DNA of 64,000 nucleotides from Prevotella sp. (GTDB lineage: Bacteria; Bacteroidota; Bacteroidia; Bacteroidales; Bacteroidaceae), in assembly GCA_017443345.1 (NCBI GenBank), contig JAFSNR010000027.1:1-64000 (forward strand). Reading direction: 5' to 3'. The notes under the pieces were generated by a model. The model did no database searches. It saw only the letters and a program-made list of their open reading frames with translations, and was not told the origin of the DNA. A program made the translations under genes and the position numbers. Numbering within the stretch: position 1 is the stretch's first letter; every line of letters begins with the position of its first letter. Below, piece after piece: positions 26,879 through 35,677 of the stretch.

Positions 26879-27255
26879 AACAGATAGAAGTGGTAGCAGC
26901 GATTATTCGCAAAGGAGATAAGTTATTCGCCACTCAAAGAGGGTATGGCGATTTCAAAGACTGGTGGGAATTTCCTGGCGGAAAGATGGAGCTAGGGGAA
27001 ACACCAGAAGAGGCGCTCGTGAGAGAAATTCGCGAGGAGCTGTCGACTGAGATCAATGTGGATAAGTTTCTGTGTACGGTGGAGCATGATTATCCAAAGT
27101 TTCATCTCACCATGCACTGCTATCTCTGCTCACTACTGACTGAGGCGCTGCATCTGAATGAGCACGAAGCAGCTCGATGGCTCACAAAAAATGAGATGGA
27201 CAGCGTGAAGTGGTTGCCAGCGGATCTGGAAGTAATTCAGAAACTCTTCGAATAA
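26875..27255 (+). CDS. NUDIX hydrolase, MutT-like
   Basis: 126 residues with a complete Nudix box (GGKMELGETPEEALVREI then REEL, with all conserved Glu). MutT-type enzymes hydrolyse 8-oxo-dGTP or related nucleotides. The ATGA overlap with the helicase gene indicates coupled translation, so its role is probably part of the helicase system, for example nucleotide sanitation or degradation of a nucleotide signal, rather than general housekeeping. Confidence 0.88.
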   Translation: MKQIEVVAAIIRKGDKLFATQRGYGDFKDWWEFPGGKMELGETPEEALVREIREELSTEINVDKFLCTVEHDYPKFHLTMHCYLCSLLTEALHLNEHEAARWLTKNEMDSVKWLPADLEVIQKLFE

Positions 27256-27270
27256 AAAATAGGCTTTTGC

Positions 27271-27313
27271 GTCTCACGCGTCTCACGTGTCTCACGTCTT
27301 TTTTGTCTCACGT
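27271..27313 (+). repeat. GTCTCACG repeat array after the NUDIX gene
   Basis: Units GTCTCACGC, GTCTCACGT, GTCTCACGT, then CTTTTTT and GTCTCACGT. Over 42 bases it matches the array at 23503-23544 in 39 positions, in direct orientation, so the two copies bracket the helicase-NUDIX operon. Confidence 0.85.
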
Positions 27314-27388
27314 TCATTCTTCATATATAAAATAATGTACGCGCGAAAACGTTTACAACGATTTTTGTCATTTTTAAGTTTTCTAATT

Positions 27389-27418
27389 TTGTCATCCGTA
27401 CATTATTTCGTATCTTTG
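27389..27418 (+). promoter_or_regulatory. kduID promoter
   Basis: TTG at 27389-27391 and TATCTTTG at 27411-27418, 19 bases apart, 22 bases before the kduI ATG. Confidence 0.65.
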
Positions 27419-27440
27419 CACACGGCTAACGAAAAAAGGA

Positions 27441-28283
27441 ATGAAGACAAACTACGAAATACGATATGCGACCCATCCGGAGGACGCCAAGCATTACGAC
27501 ACAACCCGCATCCGCAGGGAATTTCTCATTGAGCGACTATTCGCCAACGACGAGGTGAACATGGTCTATTCAATGTATGACCGTATGGTGGTAGGTGGTG
27601 TCATGCCCGTGAACGAAGCACTGAAGCTGGAGGCTATCGACCCGTTGAAGGCCGATTTCTTTACGACGCGTCGCGAGATTGGCATATACAACGTAGGCGG
27701 AGCTGGCAAAGTGAAGGTTGGCGATGAGACTTTCGAGTTGGATTACAAAGAGGCGCTCTACATCGGAAGAGGCGAGCGCGATGTGATTTTCAACAGCAAT
27801 GATGCTTCCCAACCAGCCAAGTTCTACTTCAACTCCACCAATGCCCACACGGCCTATCCCTGCAGGATAATCACAAAGCAGGATGCCGTAGTGGCTCACA
27901 TGGGATCGTTGGAGATGTCGAATGAGCGCAATATCAACAAAATGATCGTGAATCAGGTGCTGCCTACCTGTCAGTTACAGATGGGTATGACGGAACTGGC
28001 GCCTGGCTCTGTGTGGAACACAATGCCTGCGCACGTGCACTCGCGCCGTATGGAAGCCTACTTCTATTTCGAGTTGCCCGAGGATCAGTCCATCTGCCAC
28101 TTCATGGGCGAGCCACAGGAGACACGTCATCTCTGGATGCGTGGCGAGCAGGCCGTGCTCTCGCCAGAATGGAGCATCCACTCGGCAGCTGCCACTCACA
28201 ACTACACTTTCATCTGGGGCATGGGTGGAGAGAACCTCGACTACGGGGACCAAGACTTTTACAAAATCACTGATTTAAAATAA
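27441..28283 (+). CDS. kduI: 5-dehydro-4-deoxy-D-glucuronate isomerase
   Basis: Converts the unsaturated-uronate product 5-keto-4-deoxyuronate to 3-deoxy-D-glycero-2,5-hexodiulosonate in pectin/uronate breakdown. The 280-residue cupin protein has MKTNYEIRYATHPEDAKHYDT at its start region and the metal-binding set in MPAHVHSRRMEAYFYFE (two His, Glu). It sits 19 bases upstream of kduD and shares its promoter. Confidence 0.94.
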   Translation: MKTNYEIRYATHPEDAKHYDTTRIRREFLIERLFANDEVNMVYSMYDRMVVGGVMPVNEALKLEAIDPLKADFFTTRREIGIYNVGGAGKVKVGDETFELDYKEALYIGRGERDVIFNSNDASQPAKFYFNSTNAHTAYPCRIITKQDAVVAHMGSLEMSNERNINKMIVNQVLPTCQLQMGMTELAPGSVWNTMPAHVHSRRMEAYFYFELPEDQSICHFMGEPQETRHLWMRGEQAVLSPEWSIHSAAATHNYTFIWGMGGENLDYGDQDFYKITDLK

Positions 28284-28302
28284 ACTTCTAAAACAAACAA
28301 TT

Positions 28303-29106
28303 ATGGCAAATCTATTTTCACTCGAAGGTAAGAATGCATGGATCACAGGTGCTTCTTACGGAATCGGTTTCAACATTGCCAAGGCTTTCGTAGCTGCAGG
28401 CATCAAGACCATCATCTTCAACGACATCAACGACGCTGCCTTGGAGCGCGGTCTGGCTAACTACAAGGAGGCTGGTATCGAGAACGTGAAGGGTTATGTA
28501 TGCGACGTGACTGACGAGAACGCTGTAAAGGCTCTCGTAGAGAAGATCCACGCTGAGGTTGGTAACATCGACATCCTCGTGAACAACGCTGGTATCATCA
28601 AGCGTATCCCCATGCACGAGATGAAGCGTGCTGAATTCCAGCAGGTGATCGACATCGACCTCGTTGGTCCGTTCATCTGTGCTTCTGCCGTTATCCCCGA
28701 GATGATGGAGCGCAAGGAGGGTAAGATTATCAACATCTGCTCCATGATGTCTGAGCTCGGTCGTGAGACTGTTTCTGCATACGCAGCCGCCAAGGGTGGT
28801 CTGAAGATGCTGACCCGCAACATCTGCTCTGAGTATGGTGAGTACAACATCCAGTGTAACGGTATTGGCCCGGGCTACATCGCTACACCTCAGACTGCTC
28901 CTCTGCGTGAGCGTCAGCCAGACGGAAGCCGTCATCCATTTGATTCATTCATCTGCGCCAAGACTCCTGCTGGTCGCTGGCTCGATCCTTCTGAGCTCGG
29001 AGGCCCCGCTGTGTTCCTGGCTTCTCATGCTTCAGACGCCGTTAACGGTCATGTGCTTTACGTCGATGGCGGTATTCTCGCCTACATCGGCAAGCAGCCG
29101 AAATAA
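28303..29106 (+). CDS. kduD: 2-dehydro-3-deoxy-D-gluconate 5-dehydrogenase (SDR family)
   Basis: Next step after KduI: reduces 2,5-diketo-3-deoxygluconate to KDG with NAD(P)H. 267 residues with the Rossmann motif TGASYGIGFNIAKAF, NNAGI, and the catalytic Ser in NICSMMS and Tyr/Lys in YAAAKGG. Transcription ends at a strong terminator shared with the HU gene on the other strand. Confidence 0.93.
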   Translation: MANLFSLEGKNAWITGASYGIGFNIAKAFVAAGIKTIIFNDINDAALERGLANYKEAGIENVKGYVCDVTDENAVKALVEKIHAEVGNIDILVNNAGIIKRIPMHEMKRAEFQQVIDIDLVGPFICASAVIPEMMERKEGKIINICSMMSELGRETVSAYAAAKGGLKMLTRNICSEYGEYNIQCNGIGPGYIATPQTAPLRERQPDGSRHPFDSFICAKTPAGRWLDPSELGGPAVFLASHASDAVNGHVLYVDGGILAYIGKQPK

Positions 29107-29119
29107 AGGAAAATCAAAA

Positions 29120-29151
29120 AAGGGGTTCCGATTGGGACCCCTTAATTTTTA
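29120..29151. terminator. Terminator between kduD and the HU gene
   Basis: AAGGGGTTCC (29120-29129) pairs with GGGACCCCTT (29134-29143) over a 4-base loop. A T-run follows on the plus strand and an A-run precedes it, so it can act in both directions. Confidence 0.85.
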
Positions 29152-29165
29152 TTTACAAAATTAAT

Positions 29166-29435
29166 TTAGAGAGCGTCAGCAAGCTCGGCACCTGGCTTGA
29201 ACTTAGCGACCTTCTTAGCAGCAATCTTAATCTTCTGCTTTGTAGCGGGGTTGATACCCTCACGAGCGGGGCGCTCGTTTACGCTGAATGTACCAAAACC
29301 AACGAGAGCTACCTTGTCACCAGCAACGAGAGCATCCTTAATAGCTGCAACTGTTGCGTCGAGAGCCTTCTTTGCGTCTGCCTTTGAGAGACCAGCACCT
29401 GCTGCAATCTTCTCTACCAATTCTGATTTGTTCAT
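29166..29435 (-). CDS. HU family DNA-binding protein
   Basis: A 90-residue-class nucleoid protein (89 residues) starting [20 protein letters not shown] with the DNA-binding arm [19 protein letters not shown]. It matches the canonical HU rather than the longer Bacteroidales HU-like proteins. It is monocistronic between its own promoter and a shared terminator. Confidence 0.95.
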   Translation of the reverse strand: MNKSELVEKIAAGAGLSKADAKKALDATVAAIKDALVAGDKVALVGFGTFSVNERPAREGINPATKQKIKIAAKKVAKFKPGAELADAL

Positions 29436-29496
29436 AATTTAATTTTTTTTAATGAATTATTAATAGTAATAACTAATGTTTGATTGAATTCTTTGG

Positions 29497-29504
29497 CAAA
29501 TATA
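29497..29504 (-). promoter_or_regulatory. HU gene -7 box
   Basis: TATATTTG read on the minus strand, about 62 bases before the HU ATG. The leader is A/T-rich with no clear structure. Confidence 0.5.
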
Positions 29505-29684
29505 GTGTAAAGTATTTAAAGAAACAACAAAAAAACGGAAAAAATAACATTTTTCATGAAAAATAGTTGTATTCGAGCCTTTTTCGGCATGAAAAACAGA
29601 TATTTTTAGTAATTTTGCGCACAAAATAAGAAAACTGCGATAGTATCGCGAACAGTAATTCAAAAATATTCAAACAGTTATCAC

Positions 29685-30638
29685 ATGATGTTCCGTATAC
29701 CACCCATCACCAAGAATCTGCTGATTATTAATCTGCTGGCATTCTTAGCTACGTTCGTTCTCCAGATGCGAGGCATCGACCTGGCTGACATAGGAGGTCT
29801 GCACTTCTTCATGGCAAGCAACTTCCATCTATATCAGCTGGTGACCTATCTTTTCCTTCATGCCAGCTTCATGCACATCCTGAGTAATATGTTCGGTTTG
29901 TGGATGTTTGGCTGTGTCATAGAAAATGTATGGGGTCCGAAGAAGTTCCTTTTTTATTACATTTCTTGTGGAATCGGCGCAGGATTATTACAGGAGCTCG
30001 CTCAGCTTGGTTCGTTCTATATGACGGTAGCAGAATCTGTACCAGGGGCTGGTTTGGGAACCGTCTTTGAATACGGGCGCCACTATGCCAGTGCCCTGAA
30101 TGCGTGGACCACTATTGGTGCTTCGGGTGCTGTCTATGCCGTCATCCTTGCATTTGGTATGACCTTCCCCAACGAGCGGCTGTTCATCATCCCCATCCCC
30201 TTCCCTATCAAGGCAAAATGGTTTGTGATGGGTTATGTGGCCATCGAGTTCTTCTCTGCCTTAGGTTCTTCTGGCGACGGTGTGGCCCATACGGCTCACC
30301 TCGGAGGAATGCTTTTCGGCTATCTGATGATACGTTACTGGAACCATCATCCCGACTCAGGCTATGACCGCAGTCGTGGACAGCAGTTCTTCGACAACCT
30401 GAAGCGTAACTTCGAGCAGCGGCGTCAGAATCAGGGAAACACTGGCAGTGGCCGATATGATAACAGTCATATGCACGCTGAACACGGATCGAAGCAGGAC
30501 GACATGGAATACAATGCCCGCAAGAAGCAGAATCAGGATGAGATCGATGCCATCCTCGATAAAATCCGTAAGAGCGGCTACGACAGTCTGACGAAAGAAG
30601 AGAAGAAAAAACTCTTCGATGCAAGTAACCAGCGATGA
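29685..30638 (+). CDS. Rhomboid family intramembrane serine protease
   Basis: 317 residues, six or more membrane helices, with the catalytic Ser in TIGASGAVYAVIL near residue 150 and His in VAHTAHLGGMLFGYL near residue 205. HASFMHILSNMFGLWMFG is the usual first conserved region. A hydrophilic C-terminal 90 residues (Gln/Asn-rich, then charged) lies outside the membrane. It cuts membrane proteins within or near the bilayer; substrate unknown. The stop overlaps the next gene by 4 bases. Confidence 0.92.
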   Translation: MMFRIPPITKNLLIINLLAFLATFVLQMRGIDLADIGGLHFFMASNFHLYQLVTYLFLHASFMHILSNMFGLWMFGCVIENVWGPKKFLFYYISCGIGAGLLQELAQLGSFYMTVAESVPGAGLGTVFEYGRHYASALNAWTTIGASGAVYAVILAFGMTFPNERLFIIPIPFPIKAKWFVMGYVAIEFFSALGSSGDGVAHTAHLGGMLFGYLMIRYWNHHPDSGYDRSRGQQFFDNLKRNFEQRRQNQGNTGSGRYDNSHMHAEHGSKQDDMEYNARKKQNQDEIDAILDKIRKSGYDSLTKEEKKKLFDASNQR

Positions 30639-31729
30639 TCAACGGACTGAAGACCCTCACGGTAAACCTCGTAGCCGGAGCCAATGTTGCCACCGTGCTG
30701 CTATTGGTTCTGGCAGGCTATGCCGACTATATCAATCCCGAAAGGTTCCCCATGCTGTCAAACATGGGCATGACCTTTCCCGTGTTCCTCATAGCCAATC
30801 TGCTCTTCCTTTTCTTCTGGCTCACGTTCAAGTGGAAGAAACTCTGGATTCCCATCCTCGGCTATGCGATCGTCTATCCCCCACTGGCGGCCTACATGCC
30901 TATTCATAAGACCCAACAGGTGCCTGACAATACGATTAAGCTGATTTCCTATAACGTCTGCCAATACGGAGGCAACTATAAGTACGAATTCGGCTTTGAG
31001 ACCGTCTATAAGTACCTGAAGGAACAAGATGCCGACATCGTCTGTATCCAGGAGGACGTAGACAGTTGGCGTCGCTTCGTCTTCCAGTGGTATGAGAAGA
31101 TCTATCCATATAACGACACAACGTTATTCAGCAAACTGCCCACCTCGATGAACGGTGTGGGTATCCACTCGAAATTCCCCATTATCAGGAAGGAACGTAT
31201 ACCCTATAAGTCGGAGGCTAATGGTTCTGTCGCTTACTTCCTCAAGGTCAAGGACGACACTCTGCTCGTCATCAACAACCATCTGGAGACCACTCACCTC
31301 TCAACAGAAGACCGTACACACTACAAAGAGATCCTGAAGGGCGAGATGAAACGCGACACCATCAAGGAAGAGTCGATCCAGCTGCTGAGCAAGCTGGGAC
31401 ATTCCTCAGCCATTCGCGCCAAACAAGCTGATGCTGTCCACGAATACATCGAGGGACATCGTCAGTACCCCATCATCGTCTGCGGCGACTTCAACGACAA
31501 CCCCATTTCCTACTCCCGACGGACTATCGCCAAGGGACTCACAGACTGCTTCATAGAGACTGGGCAAGGCATCGGTTTGTCATATAATCAGAAAGGATTT
31601 TTCTTCCGCATCGATCACATCATGTGTTCGAAAGATATCCAACCCTACAATTGCCAAATCGACAACAAAATGGACGCAAGTGACCATTATCCCATCATTT
31701 GTTGGCTAAAAATGGCTGATAAACCTTAA
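30635..31729 (+). CDS. Membrane-anchored endonuclease/exonuclease/phosphatase family protein
   Basis: 364 residues. About three N-terminal hydrophobic helices (residues 10-90) precede an EEP domain: ISYNVCQYG, IVCIQEDVDSW with the metal-binding Glu, NNHLETTH, CGDFNDNPIS and SDHYPIICWL. The ATGA overlap with the rhomboid gene, an arrangement common in Bacteroidetes, suggests coupled translation. The substrate (DNA, lipid head group or other phosphodiester) is not evident. Confidence 0.88.
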   Translation: MINGLKTLTVNLVAGANVATVLLLVLAGYADYINPERFPMLSNMGMTFPVFLIANLLFLFFWLTFKWKKLWIPILGYAIVYPPLAAYMPIHKTQQVPDNTIKLISYNVCQYGGNYKYEFGFETVYKYLKEQDADIVCIQEDVDSWRRFVFQWYEKIYPYNDTTLFSKLPTSMNGVGIHSKFPIIRKERIPYKSEANGSVAYFLKVKDDTLLVINNHLETTHLSTEDRTHYKEILKGEMKRDTIKEESIQLLSKLGHSSAIRAKQADAVHEYIEGHRQYPIIVCGDFNDNPISYSRRTIAKGLTDCFIETGQGIGLSYNQKGFFFRIDHIMCSKDIQPYNCQIDNKMDASDHYPIICWLKMADKP

Positions 31730-31778
31730 AAAAATGACGAAAATCGCCAAGAAATTTTCCCACTTCGGGAAAAATGTC

Positions 31779-31786
31779 TATATTTG
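31779..31786 (+). promoter_or_regulatory. secDF -7 box
   Basis: TATATTTG, about 58 bases before the secDF ATG. A leader with AATAAATAACA-like repeats follows. Confidence 0.5.
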
Positions 31787-31843
31787 CACGCTCAAATATG
31801 CGCGAACAGAATTAAATAACAATAAATAACATCAAAAATCAAA

Positions 31844-34800
31844 ATGCAAAACAAAGGAATTGTAAAATTTATCGCAGTGCTTCTGATTCTCGTGTGCTGC
31901 TTCTACCTTTCCTTCTCATTCGTGACACGCCACTTCGAAAGTAAGGCTGCCGCTATGGGTGAGGAGGCAGGTGCGGAGTACCTCGATTCAATCAAAAACG
32001 AGAAGGTGTATATGGGCATCTATTCTCTGAAGCAGTGCCGTGAGATGGAGATTGGCCTGGGTCTTGACCTGAAAGGCGGTATGAACGTAATCCTCGAGGT
32101 ATCTGTACCCGATGTAGTCGACGTGCTCGCCGACCACAAGACCGACGCTACCTACAAGAAGGCTATGGAACTAGCCAAGAAGGAAGAGGAGACCAGCCAG
32201 AACGATTTCATCTCTCTGTTCGTGAAGTATTGGAAACAAGAGGCAGGCGGACGTCCACTCGCTGCTATCTTTGCTACTCAGCAAATGAAGGGCAAGGTAA
32301 GCACACAGTCGACAGACTCTGAGGTAGAGAGCGCTCTTCGCGCTGAGGTTCAGAGTGCCGTCGACAACTCATTCAATGTAGTCCGTAACCGTATTGATAA
32401 GTTTGGTGTTGCACAGCCGAACATCCAGAAGCTCGAAGGCCAGAGCGGCCGTATCATGGTCGAGATGCCTGGTATCAAGGAGCCCGAGCGTGTTCGTAAG
32501 CTGCTCCAGGGTTCAGCCAACCTCGAGTTCTGGGAGACCTATAACAGCCAGGAGATTACTCCGCTGCTGGCTCAGCTGAACCAGCGCTATGCCATTCAAG
32601 GTGGTGAGGCTACTGCCGACACTGCTTTCGTAGAGCCCGCAGCAGAGGCTGTTGCCGACTCAGCTGCCGCAACCTCTGGTGACCTCGCAGCCAAACTGGC
32701 TAAGAAGGACAATAAGGCTGACAACAAGGCCCTCGAGACTGCCAAGAAGCAGAACCCGCTGTTCTCTCTCTTCCAGCCCACACAGGGTAACGCCCTCGCC
32801 GTTGTTGGTTATGCCAATGCTCGCGATACCGCTGAGATCAACAAGATTATCTTCTCTGACCTCGCCCGTCAGATTCTGCCCGCAGAGCTGAAACTCCGTT
32901 GGGGTGCCAAGGCTGAGAACTTCGGAGGCCAGAACACCAAGGGTGACATCTTCGAGCTCTATGCGCTGAAGATCACTGAGCCTTCAGGTCGCGCTCCGCT
33001 GGAGGGTGATGTCATCACCAATGCCAAGGACGACTTCGACCAGATGGGTCATCCCTCAGTATCTATGCAGATGAACTCTGACGGTGCTCGCCGCTGGAGC
33101 CAGATTACCAAGCAGAACATCGGTAAGGCCGTTGCCATCGTGCTCGACGATGCTGTTTACTCTGCTCCCCGTATCCTGACTCAGATTGACGGTGGTAACT
33201 CTCAGATCACTGGTAACTTCACCATCGAGGACACCAAGGACTTGGCAAACACACTGAACTCTGGTAAGATGCCGGCTCCTACCCGTATCGTACAGGAAGA
33301 GGTTGTTGGTCCTTCACTGGGTGCTCAGTCTATCCAGCAGGGTATCATGTCGTTCATCGTAGCATTTATCTTGCTGATGATCTACATGATTCTGCTCTAC
33401 GGCTTTATCCCTGGTATTCTCTCAGATATCGCTCTGCTGTTCAACCTGTTCTTCACACTGGGTATCCTCACATCGTTCCAGGCTGCCCTGACGATGCCTG
33501 GTATCGCCGGTATCGTACTGACACTGGGTACTGCTGTGGATGCTAACGTGCTTATCTACGAGCGTATCAAGGAAGAGCTGAAGAAGGGTCTCAGCGTAAA
33601 GGAGGCTCTGAACAAGGGTTACTCTAACGCTTTCAGCGCTATCTTCGACTCGAACTTCACATCACTGATCACAGGTATCATCCTGCTCTACTTCGGTACA
33701 GGTCCTGTGAAGGGCTTCGCCACCACTTGGATCATCGGTATCTGTGTCAGCTTCTTCACCGCTGTGTTCATGACACGTATCGTTTACGACTACATGCTGA
33801 GCAAGGACAAGTGGACTAACCTCACCTTCGTGACAGGTTACTCTAAGAACCTCATGCAGAATGCCAAGTACAACTTCATGGGTATGTACAAGAAGACCTT
33901 CACCATCTGGGGTGTAGCTGCCATCCTGTTCTGCATCTCGTTCGCTGTTCGTGGTCTGAGCCAGAGTATCGACTTCACTGGAGGTCGCAACTACGTAGTT
34001 GTACTCGACAAGGTTACTCCTGTAGAGGATGTACGTAAGGCTATGGCTGGCGCATTCATCAACACGATGGGTGAGAAGGCTAATCAGGAGGCCAACACAT
34101 CTGTCATTGCCCTCGGTGCCGACGGTAAGACTGTCCGTATCTCAACAAACTGGGATATCGAGTCAAATAATCCTGAGGTTGACGACCAGGCAGAGACCAT
34201 CCTCTTCAACACACTGAAGAAGGCTGAGCTCGTTAGCCAGTCTGATGTTGAGGCATTCAAGAACCCCGATGTTCGTGAGGGTGGCTCTATCATCAGTTCT
34301 GCAAAGGTTGGTCCTTCTGTAGCTAAGGACATCACTTACGGCGCTATCATCTCTGTGATCATCGCCCTGATCGCCATCTTCCTCTACATCCTGCTCCGCT
34401 TCCGCAACCTCGCCTTCTCTGTAGGTGCTACCGTTGCTCTGGCGCTCGATGCATTGGTTGTTATCGGCTTCTACTCAGTACTCTGGGGATGGGTACCCAT
34501 GTCACTCGAGATCGACCAGGTATTCATTGGTGCTATCCTGACGGTGATTGGTTACTCTATCAACGATAAGGTGGTAGTATTCGACCGTATCCGTGAGAAT
34601 ATCGGCCTCTATGGCAAGCGTGATCGTCAGCAGCTGTTCAATGATTCACTGAACCAGACGCTGGCACGTACCATCAACACCTCAGTGACGACTCTGATCG
34701 TGCTGCTCGCTATCTTCATCCTCGGTGGTGATAGCATCCGCTCGTTCTCATTCGCCATGATTCTTGGTGTAATCTTCGGTACACTTTCTTCACTCTTCAT

Positions 34801-34879
34801 CGCTGCTCCTACGGCTTATCTGACCTTGGGTCGCGCCATCAAGGAAGAGAATGTAGAAACTGCACCTGCCAAGAAGTAA
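31844..34879 (+). CDS. secDF: Fused protein translocase subunit SecDF
   Basis: 1011 residues joining SecD and SecF, which use the proton gradient to pull secreted proteins out of SecYEG. The SecD part starts with one helix and LGLDLKGGMNVILEV, a large periplasmic domain and five helices (GTAVDANVLIYERIKEEL). The SecF part begins near residue 700 (QSIDFTGGRNYVV) and has GYSINDKVVVFDRIRENI. The periplasmic region contains an Ala/Asp/Lys-rich insertion (about residues 260-310). A terminator follows. Confidence 0.95.
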   Translation: MQNKGIVKFIAVLLILVCCFYLSFSFVTRHFESKAAAMGEEAGAEYLDSIKNEKVYMGIYSLKQCREMEIGLGLDLKGGMNVILEVSVPDVVDVLADHKTDATYKKAMELAKKEEETSQNDFISLFVKYWKQEAGGRPLAAIFATQQMKGKVSTQSTDSEVESALRAEVQSAVDNSFNVVRNRIDKFGVAQPNIQKLEGQSGRIMVEMPGIKEPERVRKLLQGSANLEFWETYNSQEITPLLAQLNQRYAIQGGEATADTAFVEPAAEAVADSAAATSGDLAAKLAKKDNKADNKALETAKKQNPLFSLFQPTQGNALAVVGYANARDTAEINKIIFSDLARQILPAELKLRWGAKAENFGGQNTKGDIFELYALKITEPSGRAPLEGDVITNAKDDFDQMGHPSVSMQMNSDGARRWSQITKQNIGKAVAIVLDDAVYSAPRILTQIDGGNSQITGNFTIEDTKDLANTLNSGKMPAPTRIVQEEVVGPSLGAQSIQQGIMSFIVAFILLMIYMILLYGFIPGILSDIALLFNLFFTLGILTSFQAALTMPGIAGIVLTLGTAVDANVLIYERIKEELKKGLSVKEALNKGYSNAFSAIFDSNFTSLITGIILLYFGTGPVKGFATTWIIGICVSFFTAVFMTRIVYDYMLSKDKWTNLTFVTGYSKNLMQNAKYNFMGMYKKTFTIWGVAAILFCISFAVRGLSQSIDFTGGRNYVVVLDKVTPVEDVRKAMAGAFINTMGEKANQEANTSVIALGADGKTVRISTNWDIESNNPEVDDQAETILFNTLKKAELVSQSDVEAFKNPDVREGGSIISSAKVGPSVAKDITYGAIISVIIALIAIFLYILLRFRNLAFSVGATVALALDALVVIGFYSVLWGWVPMSLEIDQVFIGAILTVIGYSINDKVVVFDRIRENIGLYGKRDRQQLFNDSLNQTLARTINTSVTTLIVLLAIFILGGDSIRSFSFAMILGVIFGTLSSLFIAAPTAYLTLGRAIKEENVETAPAKK

Positions 34880-34910
34880 GAAATAAGGCTTACACCTTAT
34901 TAATATATAA

Positions 34911-34945
34911 AGGCTGCACTCTTTTCGGAGTGCAGCCTGTTTTTT
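34911..34945 (+). terminator. secDF terminator
   Basis: AGGCTGCACTC (34911-34921) pairs with GAGTGCAGCCT (34928-34938) over a TTTTCG loop and is followed by six T. Confidence 0.9.
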
Positions 34946-34965
34946 GTGTATCGAGTAAGACTTCT

Positions 34966-35430
34966 TTATTTCTTTTCGCGATGCTCGCGACGCTTCTTCA
35001 TGTCTGCCTGATAGCTTTTGAACTGTTCGGCTGTCATAATCTTCTGCAGCTCGGCATCGTAGGCCTTCATGGTCTCCTCCATCTTCTGATGATGCTCATG
35101 GTGTTTACCATGCTGACCATCCTTGGGAGGCTCAGGACGCTGACCCTTGGCATCTTTGTTATCCTTTGGAGGACGACCAGGACCACCTTTATGGCCATGA
35201 TGCGGAGGGCGAGGCCCCATCTTGTCAGCATACTTGTTGTTCAATTCGAGTAACTGCTTAGCCTGTTTGTCGTTCAGATTATAACGCTTTACAGCCTCAT
35301 CTGTGCGATGCTTGACCATCTCAGTCTTGTCAAACTTCTGGTCTGGACACTGGCACTCTTTCTTTTCCTGTGCGAAGGCTGTCGTACCAACCACTGCGGC
35401 AGCCATCAAAGTTAAAATCATTCTTTTCAT
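34966..35430 (-). CDS. DUF4890 / Spy-like periplasmic protein
   Basis: 154 residues with a signal peptide (MKRMILTLMAAAVVGTTAFA). The mature part is helix-rich, with YNLNDKQAKQLLELNNKY and a second such helix (IMTAEQFKSYQADMKKR) that resemble the LTxxQ motifs of Spy/CpxP, separated by a His/Gly/Pro/Lys-rich linker (about residues 72-110). The linker could bind metal. It is probably a periplasmic chaperone-like stress protein. It stands alone, convergent with secDF. Confidence 0.75.
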   Translation of the reverse strand: MKRMILTLMAAAVVGTTAFAQEKKECQCPDQKFDKTEMVKHRTDEAVKRYNLNDKQAKQLLELNNKYADKMGPRPPHHGHKGGPGRPPKDNKDAKGQRPEPPKDGQHGKHHEHHQKMEETMKAYDAELQKIMTAEQFKSYQADMKKRREHREKK

Positions 35431-35677
35431 ATTCTTTCCTTCTTTAATTAGTTATACTTTGATTCTTCTCTCAGTTGCAACTATAATTTTGACGCGCAGG
35501 CCATCAGAAAGTTTAACCTCAGCCCTACCCCTTCAGCCAACCACCCAAAAGATTCAGCGAATAACTCGTTATCTTCAACAAATCTTCCTGGCATCTAACA
35601 TCTTTTAACTTTTCATCATGCAGTATTTTTGCTTTTCTCAGTTTATTCCATAGAAATCAATTATTTTTGCATCTGAT
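35431..35677. other. Divergent intergenic region without a gene
   Basis: AT-rich sequence between the DUF4890 gene and the serpin gene. TATTTTTG-like sequence before 35678 may be the serpin promoter. No other structure is seen. Confidence 0.4.
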
